Shown here: one piece after another, positions 1 to 12,839 of the stretch
How positions within the stretch are numbered: the stretch's first letter is position 1
How the letters are laid out: each line of letters opens with the position of its first letter
Assembly: GCA_944474755.1 (NCBI GenBank)
Contig: OX104119.1
Span: forward strand, 81,100,896-81,164,895
Direction of reading: 5' to 3'
From: Limnoperna fortunei
Lineage: Eukaryota; Mollusca; Bivalvia; Mytilida; Modiolidae
Length of the DNA: 64,000 nt
Notes under the pieces: model-generated
The model's input: the letters and a program-made list of their open reading frames with translations, nothing else
Database searches by the model: none
What the model was told of the DNA's origin: nothing
Position numbers and translations under genes: made by a program

Positions 1-390
1 TGGAGAAATTTTTTAAAAATTGGGTATTTTGTATACTTATAACCAAAACATTTTCTGGCAAGTGTCACATGGTGTTTACAGACCGTGCTATCATTAGCTG
101 AAAAACACTGGATTAGGTTTATTGGTAGTTAACACCACTTCTGTCAAATTGTTTTGCTGTATTGTAATACATTCAACATGGAATTAAAGAAAATGAGAAA
201 AACATCAGACATAAAGCATTCACTGTTTAAATAGACCCATGATAGACAAAAGTCAATACTTAAATTAGCAAACTTATTTAATATTCATTTCATGGTAACG
301 CGTATGACTAAGTTAAGTCGGTACAGTGTATGCTGTATTGAACTCCGAGTTTAGTGGTTCTCGGATGCATTTGCTTTTTGCAGATGTAAC

Positions 391-446
391 GTCCCCTGTC
401 ATACGTACCAAAATATCTGGTGTACATTTTGGTACGTAGACGGGGA
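391..446. repeat. Imperfect inverted repeat (hairpin)
   Basis: Left arm tcatacgtaccaaaat (399-414) and right arm attttggtacgtagacgggga (426-446, shown to the end) are reverse complements with one small offset. The loop is about 11 bases. The outer part pairs gtcccc with gggga. It could be a palindromic MITE remnant. No target duplication could be assigned. Confidence 0.6.
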
Positions 447-465
447 TGCGGTGGTCCTTGTCAAG

Positions 466-579
466 GGAGAACTACCTGTTAGTCTTCATCAACGGAGAAT
501 CCCTGTTCTCCTATTCACGTAGGTATGTGAGCTATGTACGATGATGTAGACATGGCAGTCTTCATCAATGGAGAATCCT
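466..579 (+). repeat. Short dispersed direct repeat, copies in tandem
   Basis: The motif gtcttcatcaayggagaatc occurs at 482-501 and again at 559-578. The second copy is preceded by gatgatgtagacatggca. A related, more diverged copy lies at 3900-3950 on the far side of the 26-bp array (gatgttgacattgcagtctt, then ggagaactccctgtcc). A shorter match (gagaactacctgtt) sits at about 467-480. Its nature is unknown. It could be part of an older transposable element into which the minisatellite expanded. Confidence 0.5.
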
Positions 580-804
580 TTTTTTTGGCAATGTCATATT
601 TTTATTTTTTTGTTAAATTATTTTACTTAAATTATCTCCCCTGTTATAGAAAACGGTCTTTTTGTTGTTTTTTGGCTTTTTTTGTTTACAAAATTGCCAT
701 AATTAAATAAATGCAATATAGCAATATAATGTTTTTAATTTATTTTCATCATATTATGCACGATTTAAATTGACAGAGTTATACTGTAATTTGGAATGAA
801 ATGA

Positions 805-3166
805 TTTTGTTAATGTTTCTCTATAAATTCTTCTGTTAATGGTTCTCTATAAATTCTTCTGTTAATGGTTCTCTATAAATTCTTCTGTTAATGGTTCTCT
901 ATAAATTCTTCTGTTAATGGTTCTCTATAAATTCTTCTGTTAATGGTTCTCTATAAATTCTTCTGTTAATGGTTCTCTATAAATTCTTCTGTTAATGGTT
1001 CTCTATAAATTCTTCTGTTAATGGTTCTCTATAAATTCTTCTGTTAATGGTTCTCTATCAATTCTTCTGTTAATGGTTCTCTATAAATTCTTCTGTTAAT
1101 GGTTCTCTATAAATTCTTCTGTTAATGCTTCTCTATAAATTCTTCTGTTAATGGTTCTCTATAAATTCTTCTGTTAATGGTTCTCTATAAATTCTTCTGT
1201 TAATGGTTCTCTATAAATTCTTCTGTTAATGGTTCTCTATAAATTCTTCTGTTAATGGTTCTCTATAAATTCTTCTGTTAATGGTTCTCTATCAATTCTT
1301 CTGTTAATGTTTCTCTATCAATTCTTCTGTTAATGGTTCTCTATAAATTCTTCTGTTAATGGTTCTCTATAAATTCTTCTGTTAATGCTTCTCTATAAAT
1401 TCTTCTGTTAATGCTTCTCTATAAATTCTTCTGTTACTGGTTCTCTATAAATTCTTCTGTTAATGGTTCTCTATAAATTCTTCTGTTACTGGTTCTCTAT
1501 AAATTCTTCTGTTAATGTTTCTCTATAAATTCTTCTGTTAATGGTTCTCTATAAATTCTTCTGTTAATGGTTCTCTATAAATTCTTCTGTTAATGTTTCT
1601 CTATAAATTCTTCTGTTAATGGTTCTCTATAAATTCTTCTGTTAATGTTTCTCTATAAATTCTTCTGTTAATGGTTCTCTATAAATTCTTCTGTTAATGG
1701 TTCTCTATAAATTCTTCTGTTAATGTTTCTCTATAAATTCTTCTGTTAATGCTTCTCTATAAATTCTTCTGTTAATGCTTCTCTATAAATTCTTCTGTTA
1801 ATGCTTCTCTATAAATTCTTCTGTTAATGCTTCTCTATAAATTCTTCTGTTAATGCTTCTCTATAAATTCTTCTGTTAATGCTTCTCTATAAATTCTTCT
1901 GTTAATGCTTCTCTATAAATTCTTCTGTTAATGCTTCTCTATAAATTCTTCTGTTAATGGTTCTCTATAAATTCTTCTGTTAATGGTTCTCTATAAATTC
2001 TTCTGTTAATGCTTCTCTATAAATTCTTCTGTTAATGGTTCTCTATAAATTCTTCTGTTAATGCTTCTCTATAAATTCTTCTGTTAATGCTTCTCTATAA
2101 ATTCTTCTGTTAATGGTTCTCTATGAATTCTTCTGTTAATGGTTCTCTATAAATTCTTCTGTTAATGGTTCTCTATAAATTCTTTTGTTAATGGTTCTCT
2201 ATAAATTCTTTTGTTAATGGTTCTCTATAAATTCTTCTGTTAATGCTTCTCTATAAATTCTTCTGTTAATGCTTCTCTATAAATTCTTCTGTTAATGCTT
2301 CTCTATAAATTCTTCTGTTAATGCTTCTCTATAAATTCTTCTGTTAATGGTTCTCTATAAATTCTTCTGTTAATGGTTCTCTATCAATTCTTCTGTTAAT
2401 GGTTCTCTATCAATTCTTCTGTTAATGGTTCTCTATCAATTCTTCTGTTAATGTTTCTCTATAAATTCTTCTGTTAATGGTTCTCTATAAATTCTTCTGT
2501 TAATGTTTCTCTATAAATTCTTTTGTTAATGGTTCTCTATAAATTCTTCTGTTAATGGTTCTCTATAAATTCTTCTGTTAATGTTTCTCTATAAATTCTT
2601 TTGTTAATGGTTCTCTATAAATTCTTCTGTTAATGGTTCTCTATAAATTCTTCTGTTAATGTTTCTCTATAAATTCTTCTGTTAATGTTTCTCTATAAAT
2701 TCTTCTGTTAATGGTTCTCTATAAATTCTTCTGTTAATGGTTCTCTATAAATTCTTCTGTTAATGGTTCTCTATAAATTCTTCTGTTAATGGTTCTCTAT
2801 AAATTCTTCTGTTAATGGTTCTCTATAAATTCTTCTGTTAATGGTTCTCTATAAATTCTTCTGTTAATGGTTCTCTATAAATTCTTCTGTTAATGGTTCT
2901 CTATAAATTCTTCTGTTAATGGTTCTCTATAAATTCTTCTGTTAATGGTTCTCTATAAATTCTTTTGTTAATGTTTCTCTATAAATTCTTCTGTTAATGG
3001 TTCTCTATCAATTCTTCTGTTAATGTTTCTCTATAAATTCTTCTGTTAATGGTTCTCTATCAATTCTTCTGTTAATGTTTCTCTATAAATTCTTCTGTTA
3101 ATGGTTCTCTATAAATTCTTCTGTTAATGGTTCTCTATAAATTCTTTTGTTAATGTTTCTCTATAA
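805..3166 (+). repeat. 26-bp minisatellite, 90 units plus a partial unit
   Basis: The unit reads ttctgttaatggttctct followed by ataaattc. The first unit starts at 805 and the last, partial unit at 3145. The distance of 2,340 bases is exactly 90 x 26, so there is no net insertion or deletion. Variation is mostly at one site, the base after taatg (g, c or t), and at ataaattc/atcaattc. Variants occur in runs, for example a block of the c form at about 1740-1955, which indicates local amplification. The first and last units share the same variant (ttttgttaatgtttctct). The unit length is not a multiple of three, so no long frame is open. Confidence 0.97.
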
Positions 3167-3866
3167 CAGGTCTGGTTCGCCCAGAGTCAGACTAATGTGT
3201 CTTGGTGGGGTGATAGGCCTAACTGTGGGCTGTCACCTCAGTGTGCTAGCACTTAAAAAATCCAGCTCAGTGTGTTGGTCTAGTACAAAGCAGACATTGG
3301 GATTTTTTCTGTCAACAGATAATATTTAAATTTAAAAATCTGCTTATTAAACATTCATTTTTAAATATACCATTTGTCATAAGTATGTTCTTAACTTCAG
3401 AAAAAGCTACCTTTTTTTTTCTTTTAAAGTCATACAACTGAGCCTCATATCTGTTATTATTGGGCACCAAAATGGTTCTTAAGATTTTCTTTAAGTAAAA
3501 CCTGGTTATTTTTTGTAAGATGATGTGGGCAAAAAGCGTAGGGATCTTTTAGAAATCATTATTTTATTGCAGAGTGGTGAAAATCTTTATTTTGAGGCAC
3601 AGTTAACTCCTTTTAAGACATTTTAAGAATATTTTAAGGGGAGGTTATAAAGGGTCAAATACCCGGTCCATTTGGTAAACACTTATAAAAATAATTATTT
3701 TAAGGTTACAATAAAAGGTTCTTAGTGGACAGTTTAAAAAAATTCCTCTCATAGCCATTCAAATTTGTCCTTACCCTGCTTATACCATTCTTTAAAGTAA
3801 TTTCTTAAAACAATATTTTATTTAAAGTAACTTTTTTTATCATTTATAACACAATGGGTGGGGGCT

Positions 3867-3885
3867 GGGGGGGGGGGGGGGGGGG
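3867..3885 (+). repeat. Poly-G homopolymer
   Basis: An uninterrupted run of 19 G follows gggtgggggct, giving a G-rich tract from about 3855. It could form a quadruplex. Its length is also prone to sequencing error. Confidence 0.9.
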
Positions 3886-4081
3886 TTGTTACATTCATCT
3901 ACAATGATGTTGACATTGCAGTCTTTATCATTGGAGAACTCCCTGTCCTATCAGTGGTGGTGGGGAAGGGGGCTACATATCTAATTAATATTGTTGCTTT
4001 TTTGTATCAAAATTGATGAATCTCTCTTTGTTTGTTGAGACAAAAACTGAATCACCCTTCCTGCACATTTAACACTGACTT

Positions 4082-4216
4082 CAATAACAACACTAACAAT
4101 AACAGCACAATAACATTCTTTTTTGTGCTAATAGGTTTCCCCTGACCCCTCCCTTCAGCACATCTAACACTGCAATAACAACACTAACAATAATTAACAG
4201 CACAATAACATTCTTT
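4082..4216 (+). repeat. Direct duplication, about 91-bp period
   Basis: The sequence caataacaacactaacaata at 4082-4101 recurs at 4173-4192. Each copy is followed by acagcacaataacattctt, the second after a 3-4 base insertion. A shorter third echo (cagtaacattctt) lies near 4262. The region between the copies is pyrimidine-rich (cccctgacccctccc). Confidence 0.75.
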
Positions 4217-7200
4217 GGTAATGATGGATTGTTTTTTAATCCCCAACCCACTTTTTCTGCACAGTAACATTCTTGTGTATTAATATGTTTCTTCTTGCTA
4301 ATTTATATAATTCAGTTTGTTTTCAATGTTTTACTCCCATTTTGGCATAAGCTCATCTGTATCATTTCAGAAATAAATTTAATCTCTTATTTTTTTCTTT
4401 ATTTCCTTCAGCATCTACTTTTTGAATACAAATGTTTTTAAAATGTGCCCAAAACCTCATTTAACATTTTTTTGTTTTGGCAATATGTATTTTTGTATGT
4501 TTTATGTTCATTTCATTCAATCATTTGCTATTTTAGACAAATCCAATTTATTCATTACTATGTATTTATATTCAAATATTGAAGAATACTTTTCCTTTGG
4601 GATTTTTTTTTCTTGATGCAAGAAGTAATTTGTATTTTAATTTCTATTTTTTAAGTTGTATATTTATTAGTCTCTTGATTTGGTTAATTTTGAATTAAAC
4701 CACTTTCCAACAAAGGCAGATTTAATTAAAAAGTCACACTTATTTGGCATTGTTTTGTGATTTTTATTAGTTGTCATTTTAGGTCTCGAGCCAATGCACA
4801 CCTTTTTACAATGCAATGAATGAAGATGATATCTTGACTCAATTCAAAATTGTCACAGCAATCTGAGTTAAGTTCACTGTAATTTTGAAATTTTCTTTAT
4901 GGGAATATGTATTGTTTATTTCCATTGTTTATAGGTTTTGTGAATTTCTATGTTTAAAGGTTTGTAAGGTTTATAGCTAAAGTATTGTTTATTTCCATGG
5001 TTGATAGGTTTCTAAGGTTTTTAGCTAAAAGTATTGTTTATTTCCATGGTTTGTAGGTTTCTAACGTTTATAGCTAAAGTATTGTTTATTTCCATGGTTT
5101 GTAGGTTTCTAAGGTTTATAGCTAAAGTATTGTTTATTTCCATGGTTTGTAGGTTTCTAAGGTTTATAGCTAAAGTATTGTTTATTTCCATGGTTTGTAG
5201 GTTTCTAAGGTTTATAGCTAAAAGTATTGTTTATATCAATGGTTTATAGGTTTCTAAGGTTTATAGCTAAAAGTATTGTTTATTTCCATGGTTTATAGGA
5301 TTCTAAGGTTTATAGCTAAAAGTATTGTTTATTTCCATGGTTTGTAGGTTTCTAAGGTTCATAGCTAAAAGTATTGTTTATTTCAATGCTTTGTAGGTTT
5401 CTAAGGTTTATAGCTAAAGTATTGTTTATTTCAATGCTTTGTAGGTTTCTAAGGTTTATAGCTAAAAGTATTGTTTATTTCCATGGTTTATAGGTTTCTA
5501 AGGTTTATAGCTAAAGTATTGTTTATTTCAATGCTTTGTAGGTTTCTAAGGTTTACAGCTAAAAGTATTGTTTATTTCCATGGTTTATAGGTTTCTAAGG
5601 TTTATAGCTAAAGTATTGTTTATTTCCATGGTTTATAGGTTTCTAAGGTTTATAGCTAAAAGTATGGTTTATTTCCATAGTTTGTAGGTTTCTAAGGTTT
5701 ATAGCTAAAAGTATTGTTTATTTCCATGGTTTATAGGTTTCTAAGGTTTTTAGCTAAAGTATTGTTTATTTCCATGGTTTGTAGGTTTCTAAGGTTTATA
5801 GCTAAAAGTATGGTTTATTTCCATGGTTTGTAGGTTTCTAAGGTTTATAGCTAAAAGTATTGTTTATTTCCATGGTTTATAGGTTTCTAAGGTTTATAGC
5901 TAAAAGTATTGTTTATTTCCATGGTTTACAGGTTTCTAAGGTTTTTAGCTAAAGTATTGTTTATTTCCATGGTTTGTAGGTTTCTAAGGTTTATAGCTAA
6001 AAGTATGGTTTATTTCCATAGTTTATAGGTTTCTAAGGTTTATAGCTAAAAGTATTGTTTATTTCCATGGTTTACAGGTTTCTAAGGTTTTTAGCTAAAG
6101 TATTGTTTATTTCCATGGTTTATAGGTTTCTAAGGTTTATAGCTAAAAGTATTGTTTATTTCCATGGTTTACAGGTTTCTAAGGTTTATAGCTAAAAGTA
6201 TTGTTTATTTCCATGGTTTATAGGTTTCTAAGGTTTATAGCTAAAGTATTGTTTATTTCCATGGTTTATAGGTTTCTTAGGTTTATAGCTAAAAGTATTG
6301 TTTATTTCCATGGTGTGAAGGTTTCTAAGGTTTATAGCTAAAAGTATTGTTTATATCCATGGTTTGTAGGTTTCTAAGGTTTATAGCTAAAGTATTGTTT
6401 ATTTCCATGGTTTGTAGGTTTCTAAGGTTTATAGCTAAAGTATTGTTTATTTCCATGGTTTCTAGGTTTCTAAGGTTTATAGCTAAAGTATTGTTTATTT
6501 CCATGGTTTGTACGTTTCTAAGGTTTATAGCTAAAGTATTGTTTATTTCCATGGTTTGTAGGTTTCTAAGGTTTATAGCTAAAGTATTGTTTATTTCCAT
6601 GGTTTGTAGGTTTCTAAGGTTTATAGCTAAAGTATTGTTTATTTCCATGGTTTGTAGGTTTCAAAGGGTTATAGCTAAAAGTATTGTTTATTTCAATGGT
6701 TTGTAGGTTTCTAAGGTTTATAGCTAAAAGTATTGTTGTTTAAAGGTTTCTAAGGTTTTTGGCTAAAAGTATTGTTTATTTCCATGGTTTATAGGTTTCT
6801 AAGGTTTATAGCTAAAGTATTGTTTATTTCCATGGTTTATAGGTTTCTTAGGTTTATAGCTAAAAGTATTGTTTATTTCCATGGTGTGAAGGTTTCTAAG
6901 GTTTATAGCTAAAAGTATTGTTTATTTCCATGGTTTGTAGGTTTCTAAGGTTTATAGCTAAAGTATTGTTTATTTCCATGGTTTGTAGGTTTCTAAGGTT
7001 TATAGCTAAAGTATTGTTTATTTCCATGGTTTGTAGGTTTCTAAGGTTTATAGCTAAAGTATTGTTTATTTCCATGGTTTGTAGGATTCTAAGGTTTATA
7101 GCTAAAGTATTGTTTATTTCCATGGTTTGTAGGTTTCAAAGGTTTATAGCTAAAAGTATTGTTTATTTCCATGGTTTGTAGGTTTCTAAGGTTTATAGCT

Positions 7201-10200
7201 AAAGTATTGTTTATTTCCATGGTTTGTAGGTTTCTAAGGTTTATAGCTAAAAGTATTGTTTATTTCCATGGTTTGTAGGTTTCTAAGGTTTATAGCTAAA
7301 AGTATTGTTTATTTCCATGGTTTATAGGTTTCTAAGGTTTATAGCTAAAGTATTGTTTATTTCCATGGTTTGTAGGTTTCTAAGGTTTATAGCTAAAGTA
7401 TTGTTTATTTCCATGGTTTGTAGGTTTCTAAGGTTTATAGCTAAAGTATTGTTTATTTCCATGGTTTGTAGGTTTCTAAGGTTTATAGCTAAAAGTATTG
7501 TTTATATCCATGGTTTATAGGTTTCTAAGGTTTATAGCTAAAAGTATTGTTTATTTCCATGGTTTGAAGGTTTCTAAGGTTTATAGCTAAAGTATTGTTT
7601 ATTTCTGTGGTTTATAGGATTCTAAGGTTCATGGCTAAAAGTATTGTTTATTTCCATGGTTTATAGGTTTCTAAGGTTTATAGCTAAAGTATTGTTTATT
7701 TCCATGGTTTGTAGGTTTCTAAGGTTTATAGCTAAAAGTATTGTTTATTTCCATGGTTTGTAGGTTTCAAAGGTTTATAGCTAAAAGTATTGTTTATTTC
7801 AATGCTTTGTAGGTTTCTAAGGTTTATAGCTAAAAGTATTGTTTATTTCCATGGTTTATAGGTTTCTAAGGTTTATACCTAAAGTATTGTTTATTTCAAT
7901 GCTTTGTAGGTTTCTAAGGTCTACAGCTAAAAGTATTGTTTATTTCCATGGTTTATAGGTTTCTAAGGTTTATAGCTAAAGTATTGTTTATTTCAATGCT
8001 TTGTAGGTTTCTAAGGTTTATAGCTAAAAGTATTGTTTATTTCCATGGCTTAAAGGTTTCTAAGGTTTTTGGCTAAAAGTATTGTTTATTTCCATGGTTT
8101 ATAGGTTTCTAAGGTTTATAGCTAAAGTATTGTTTATTTCCATGGTTTGTAGGTTTCTAAGGTTTATAGCTAAAGTATTGTTTATTTCCATGGTTTGTAG
8201 GTTTCTAAGGTTTATAGCTAAAGTATTGTTTATTTCCATGGTTTGTAGGTTTCAAAGGTTTATAGCTAAAAGTATTGTTTATTTCCATGGTTTGTAGGTT
8301 TCTAAGGTTTATAGCTAAAGTATTGTTTATTTCAATGGTTTGTAGGTTTCTAAGGTTTATAGCTAAAAGTATTATTTATTTCCATGGTTTGTAGGTTTCT
8401 AAGGTTTATAGCTAAAAGTATTGTTTATTTCCATGGTTTATAGGTTTCTAAGGTTTATAGCTAAAGTATTGTTTATTTCCATGGTTTGTAGGTTTCTAAG
8501 GTTTATAGCTAAAGTATTGTTTATTTCCATGGTTTGTAGGTTTCTAAGGTTTATAGCTAAAGTATTGTTTATTTCCATGGTTTGTACTTTTCTAAGGTTT
8601 ATAGCTAAAAGTATTGTTTATATCCATGGTTTATAGGTTTCTAAGGTTTATAGCTAAAAGTATTGTTTATTTCCATGGTTTATAGGTTTCTAAGGTTTAT
8701 AGCTAAAAGTATTGTTTATTTCCATGGTTTGTAGGTTTCTAAGGTTTATAGCTAAAAGTATTGTTTATTTCCATGGTTTGTAGGTTTCTAAGGTTTATAG
8801 CTAAAAGTATTGTTTATTTCCATGGTTTGTAGGTTTCTAAGGTTTATAGCTAAAGTATTGTTTATTTCCATGGTTTTTAGGTTTCTAAGGTTTATAGCTA
8901 AAGTATTGTTTATTTCCATGGTTTGTAGGTTTCTAAGGTTTATAGCTAAAAGTATTGTTTTATCCATGGTTTATAGGTTTCTAAGGTTTATAGCTAAAGT
9001 ATTGTTTATTTCCATGGTTTGTAGGTTTCTAAGGTTTATAGCTAAAAGTATTGTTTATTTCCATGGTTTGTAGGTTTCTAAGGTTTATAGCTAAAGTATT
9101 GTTTATTTCCACGGTTTGTAGGTTTCTAAGGTTTATAGCTAAAGTATTGTTTATTTCCATGGTTTGTAGGTTTCTAAGGTTTATAGCTAAAGTATTGTTT
9201 ATTTCCATGGTTTATAGGTTTCTTAGGTTTATAGCTAAAAGTATTGTTTATATCAATGGTTTATAGGTTTCTAAGGTTTATAGCTAAAAGTATAGTTTAT
9301 TTCCATGGTTTATAGGTTTCTAAGGTTTATAGCTAAAAGTATTGTTTATTTCCATGGTTTGTAGGTTTCTAAGGTTTATAGCTAAAAGTATTGTTTATTT
9401 CCATGGTTTGTAGGTTTCTAAGGTTTATAGCTAAAGTATTGTTTATTTCAATGCTTTGTAGGTTTCTAAGGTTTATAGCTAAAAGTATTGTTTATTTCAA
9501 TGCTTTGTAGGTTTCCAAGGTCTACAGCTAAAAGTATTGTTTATTTCCATGGTTTATAGGTTTCTAAGGTTTATAGCTAAAGTATTGTTTATTTCAATGC
9601 TTTGTAGGTTTCTAAGGTTTATAGCTAAAAGTATTGTTTATTTCCATGGCTTAAAGGTTTCTAAGGCTTTTGGCTAAAAGTATTGTTTATTTCCATGGTT
9701 TATAGGTTTCTAAGGTTTATAGCTAAAGTATTGTTTATTTCCATGGTTTGTAGGTTTCTAAGGTTTATAGCTAAAGTATTGTTTATTTCCATGGTTTGTA
9801 GGTTTCTAAGGTTTATAGCTAAAGTATTGTTTATTTCCATGGTTTGTAGGTTTCAAAGGTTTATAGCTAAAAGTATTGTTTATTTCCATGGTTTGTAGGT
9901 TTCTAAGGTTTATAGCTAAAGTATTGTTTATTTCCATGGTTTGTAGGTTTCTTAGGTTTATAGCTAAAAGTATTGTTTATTTCCATGGTTTGTAGGTTTC
10001 TAAGGTTTATAGCTAAAAGTATTGTTTATTTCCATGGTTTGTAGGTTTCTAAGGTTTATAGCTAAAGTATTGTTTATTTCCATGGTTTGTAGGTTTCTAA
10101 GGTTTATAGCTAAAGTATTGTTTATTTCCATGGTTTGTAGGTTTCTAAGGTTTATAGCTAAAGTATTGTTTATTTCCATGGTTTGTACATTTCTAAGGTT

Positions 10201-12839
10201 TATAGCTAAAAGTATTGTTTATATCCATGGTTTATAGGTTTCTAAGGTTTATAGCTAAAAGTATTGTTTATTTCCATGGTTTATAGGTTTCTAAGGTTTA
10301 TAGCTAAAAGTATTGTTTATTTCCATGGTTTGTAGGTTTCTAAGGTTTATAGCTAAAAGTATTGTTTATTTCCATGGTTTGTAGGTTTCTAAGGTTTATA
10401 GCTAAAAGTATTGTTTATTTCCATGGTTTGTAGGTTTCTAAGGTTTATAGCTAAAGTATTGTTTATTTCCATGGTTTGTAGGTTTCTAAGGTTTATAGCT
10501 AGAGTATTGTTTATTTCCATGGTTTGTAGGTTTCTAAGGTTTATAGCTAAAAGTATTGTTTTTATCCATGGTTTATAGGTTTCTAAGGTTTATAGCTAAA
10601 AGTATTGTTTATTTCCATGGCTTATAGGTTTCCAAGGTTTATAGCTAAAAGTATTGTTTATTTCCATGGCTTATAGGTTTCTAAGGTTTATAGCTAAAAG
10701 TATTGTTTATTTCCATGGCTTATAGGTTTCTAAGGTTTATAGCTAAAAGTATTGTTTATTTCCATGGTTTATAGGTTTCTAAGGTTTATAGCTAAAAGTA
10801 TTGCTTATTTCAATGCTTTGTAGGTTTCTAAGGTTTATAGCTAAAAGTATTGTTTATTTCCATGGTTCAAAGGTTTCTAAGGTTTTTGGCTAAAAGTATT
10901 GTTTATTTCCATGGTTTGTAGGTTTCTAAGGTTTATAGCTAAAAGTATTGTTTATTTCCATGGTTTGTAGGTTTCTAAGGTTTATAGCTAAAGTATTGTT
11001 TATTTCCACGGTTTGTAGGTTTCTAAGGTTTATAGCTAAAGTATTGTTTATTTCCATGGTTTGTAGGTTTCTAAGGTTTATAGCTAAAGTATTGTTTATT
11101 TCCATGGTTTATAGGTTTCTTAGGTTTATAGCTAAAAGTATTGTTTATATCAATGGTTTATAGGTTTCTAAGGTTTATAGCTAAAAGTATTGTTTATTTC
11201 CATGGTTTGTAGGTTTCTAAGGTTTATAGCTAAAAGTATTGTTTATTTCAATGCTTTGTAGGTTTCTAAGGTTTATAGCTTAAGTATTGTTTATTTCAAT
11301 GCTTTGTAGGTTTCTAAGGTTTATAGCTAAAAGTATTGTTTATTTCCATGGTTTATAGGTTTCTAAGGTTTATAGCTAAAGTATTGTTTATTTCAATGCT
11401 TTGTAGGTTTCTAAGGTTTATAGCTAAAAGTATTGTTTATTTCCATGGCTTAAAGGTTTCTAAGGCTTTTGGCTAAAAGTATTGTTTATTTCCATGGTTT
11501 ATAGGTTTCTAAGGTTTATAGCTAAAGTATTGTTTATTTCCATGGTTTGTAGGTTTCTAAGGTTTATAGCTAAAGTGTTGTTTATTTCCATGGTTTGTAG
11601 GTTTCTAAGGTTTATAGCTAAAGTATTGTTTATTTCCATGGTTTGTAGGTTTCAAAGGTTTATAGCTAAAAGTATTGTTTATTTCCATGGTTTGTAGGTT
11701 TCTAAGGTTTATAGCTAAAGTATTGTTTATTTCCATGGTTTGTAGGTTTCTTAGGTTTATAGCTAAAAGTATTGTTTATTTCCATGGTTTGTAGGTTTCT
11801 AAGGTTTATAGCTAAAAGTATTGTTTATTTCCATGGTTTATAGGTTTCTAAGGTTTATAGCTAAAGTATTGTTTATTTCCATGGTTTGTAGGTTTCTAAG
11901 GTTTATAGCTAAAGTATTGTTTATTTCCATGGTTTGTAGGTTTCTAAGGTTTATAGCTAAAGTATTGTTTATTTCCATGGTTTGTACGTTTCTAAGGTTT
12001 ATAGCTAAAAGTATTGTTTATATCCATGGTTTATAGGTTTCTAAGGTTTATAGCTAAAAGTATTGTTTATTTCCATGGTTTATAGGTTTCTAAGGTTTAT
12101 AGCTAAAAGTATTGTTTATTTCCATGGTTTGTAGGTTTCTAAGGTTTATAGCTAAAAGTATTGTTTATTTCCATGGTTTGTAGGTTTCTAAGGTTTATAG
12201 CTAAAAGTATTGTTTATTTCCATGGTTTGTAGGTTTCTAAGGTTTATAGCTAAAGTATTGTTTATTTCCATGGTTTGTAGGTTTCTAAGGTTTATAGCTA
12301 GAGTATTGTTTATTTCCATGGTTTGTAGGTTTCAAAGGTTTATAGCTAAAAGTATTGTTTATTTCCATGGTTTGTAGGTTTCTAAGGTTTATAGCTAAAG
12401 TATTGTTTATTTCCATGGTTTGTAGGTTTCTAAGGTTTATAGCTAAAAGTATTGTTTATTTCCATGGTTTGTAGGTTTCTAAGGTTTATAGCTAAAAGTA
12501 TTGTTTATTTCCATGGTTTATAGGTTTCTAAGGTTTATAGCTAAAGTATTGTTTATTTCCATGGTTTGTAGGTTTCTAAGGTTTATAGCTAAAGTATTGT
12601 TTATTTCCATGGTTTGTAGGTTTCTAAGGTTTATAGCTAAAGTATTGTTTATTTCCATGGTTTGTACTTTTCTAAGGTTTATAGCTAAAAGTATTGTTTA
12701 TATCCATGGTTTATAGGTTTCTAAGGTTTATAGCTAAAAGTATTGTTTATTTCCATGGTTTATAGGTTTCTAAGGTTTATAGCTAAAAGTATTGTTTATT
12801 TCCATGGTTTGTAGGTTTCTAAGGTTTATAGCTAAAAGT

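Larger units (their letters stand above)
1..804. other. AT-rich spacer, no gene seen
   Basis: No convincing coding region or splice-flanked exon is visible. The stretch holds one hairpin (391-446) and copies of a short dispersed repeat (about 466-579), which are listed separately. The last 200 bases are very AT-rich and lead directly into the 26-bp minisatellite. Confidence 0.6.
3167..4907. other. Spacer between two tandem arrays
   Basis: No gene is supported. A 60-codon open frame begins inside the minisatellite and runs into unique sequence at 3167-3329, which looks accidental. The interval holds a 19-base G run (3867-3885), one copy of the short dispersed repeat (3900-3950), a 91-bp direct duplication rich in aacaac/taacag (4082-4216), and AT-rich sequence up to the satellite. 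Confidence 0.6.

Noticed and set aside
3167..3200. A tRNA-like box (ggttcgcccag) near 3175
   Set aside because: The bases around it do not form a cloverleaf and the box-A counterpart is missing.
3147..3329. A 60-codon frame at the right edge of the 26-bp array
   Set aside because: It starts inside the minisatellite and runs into unique sequence without a recognisable motif. It is short enough to be chance.
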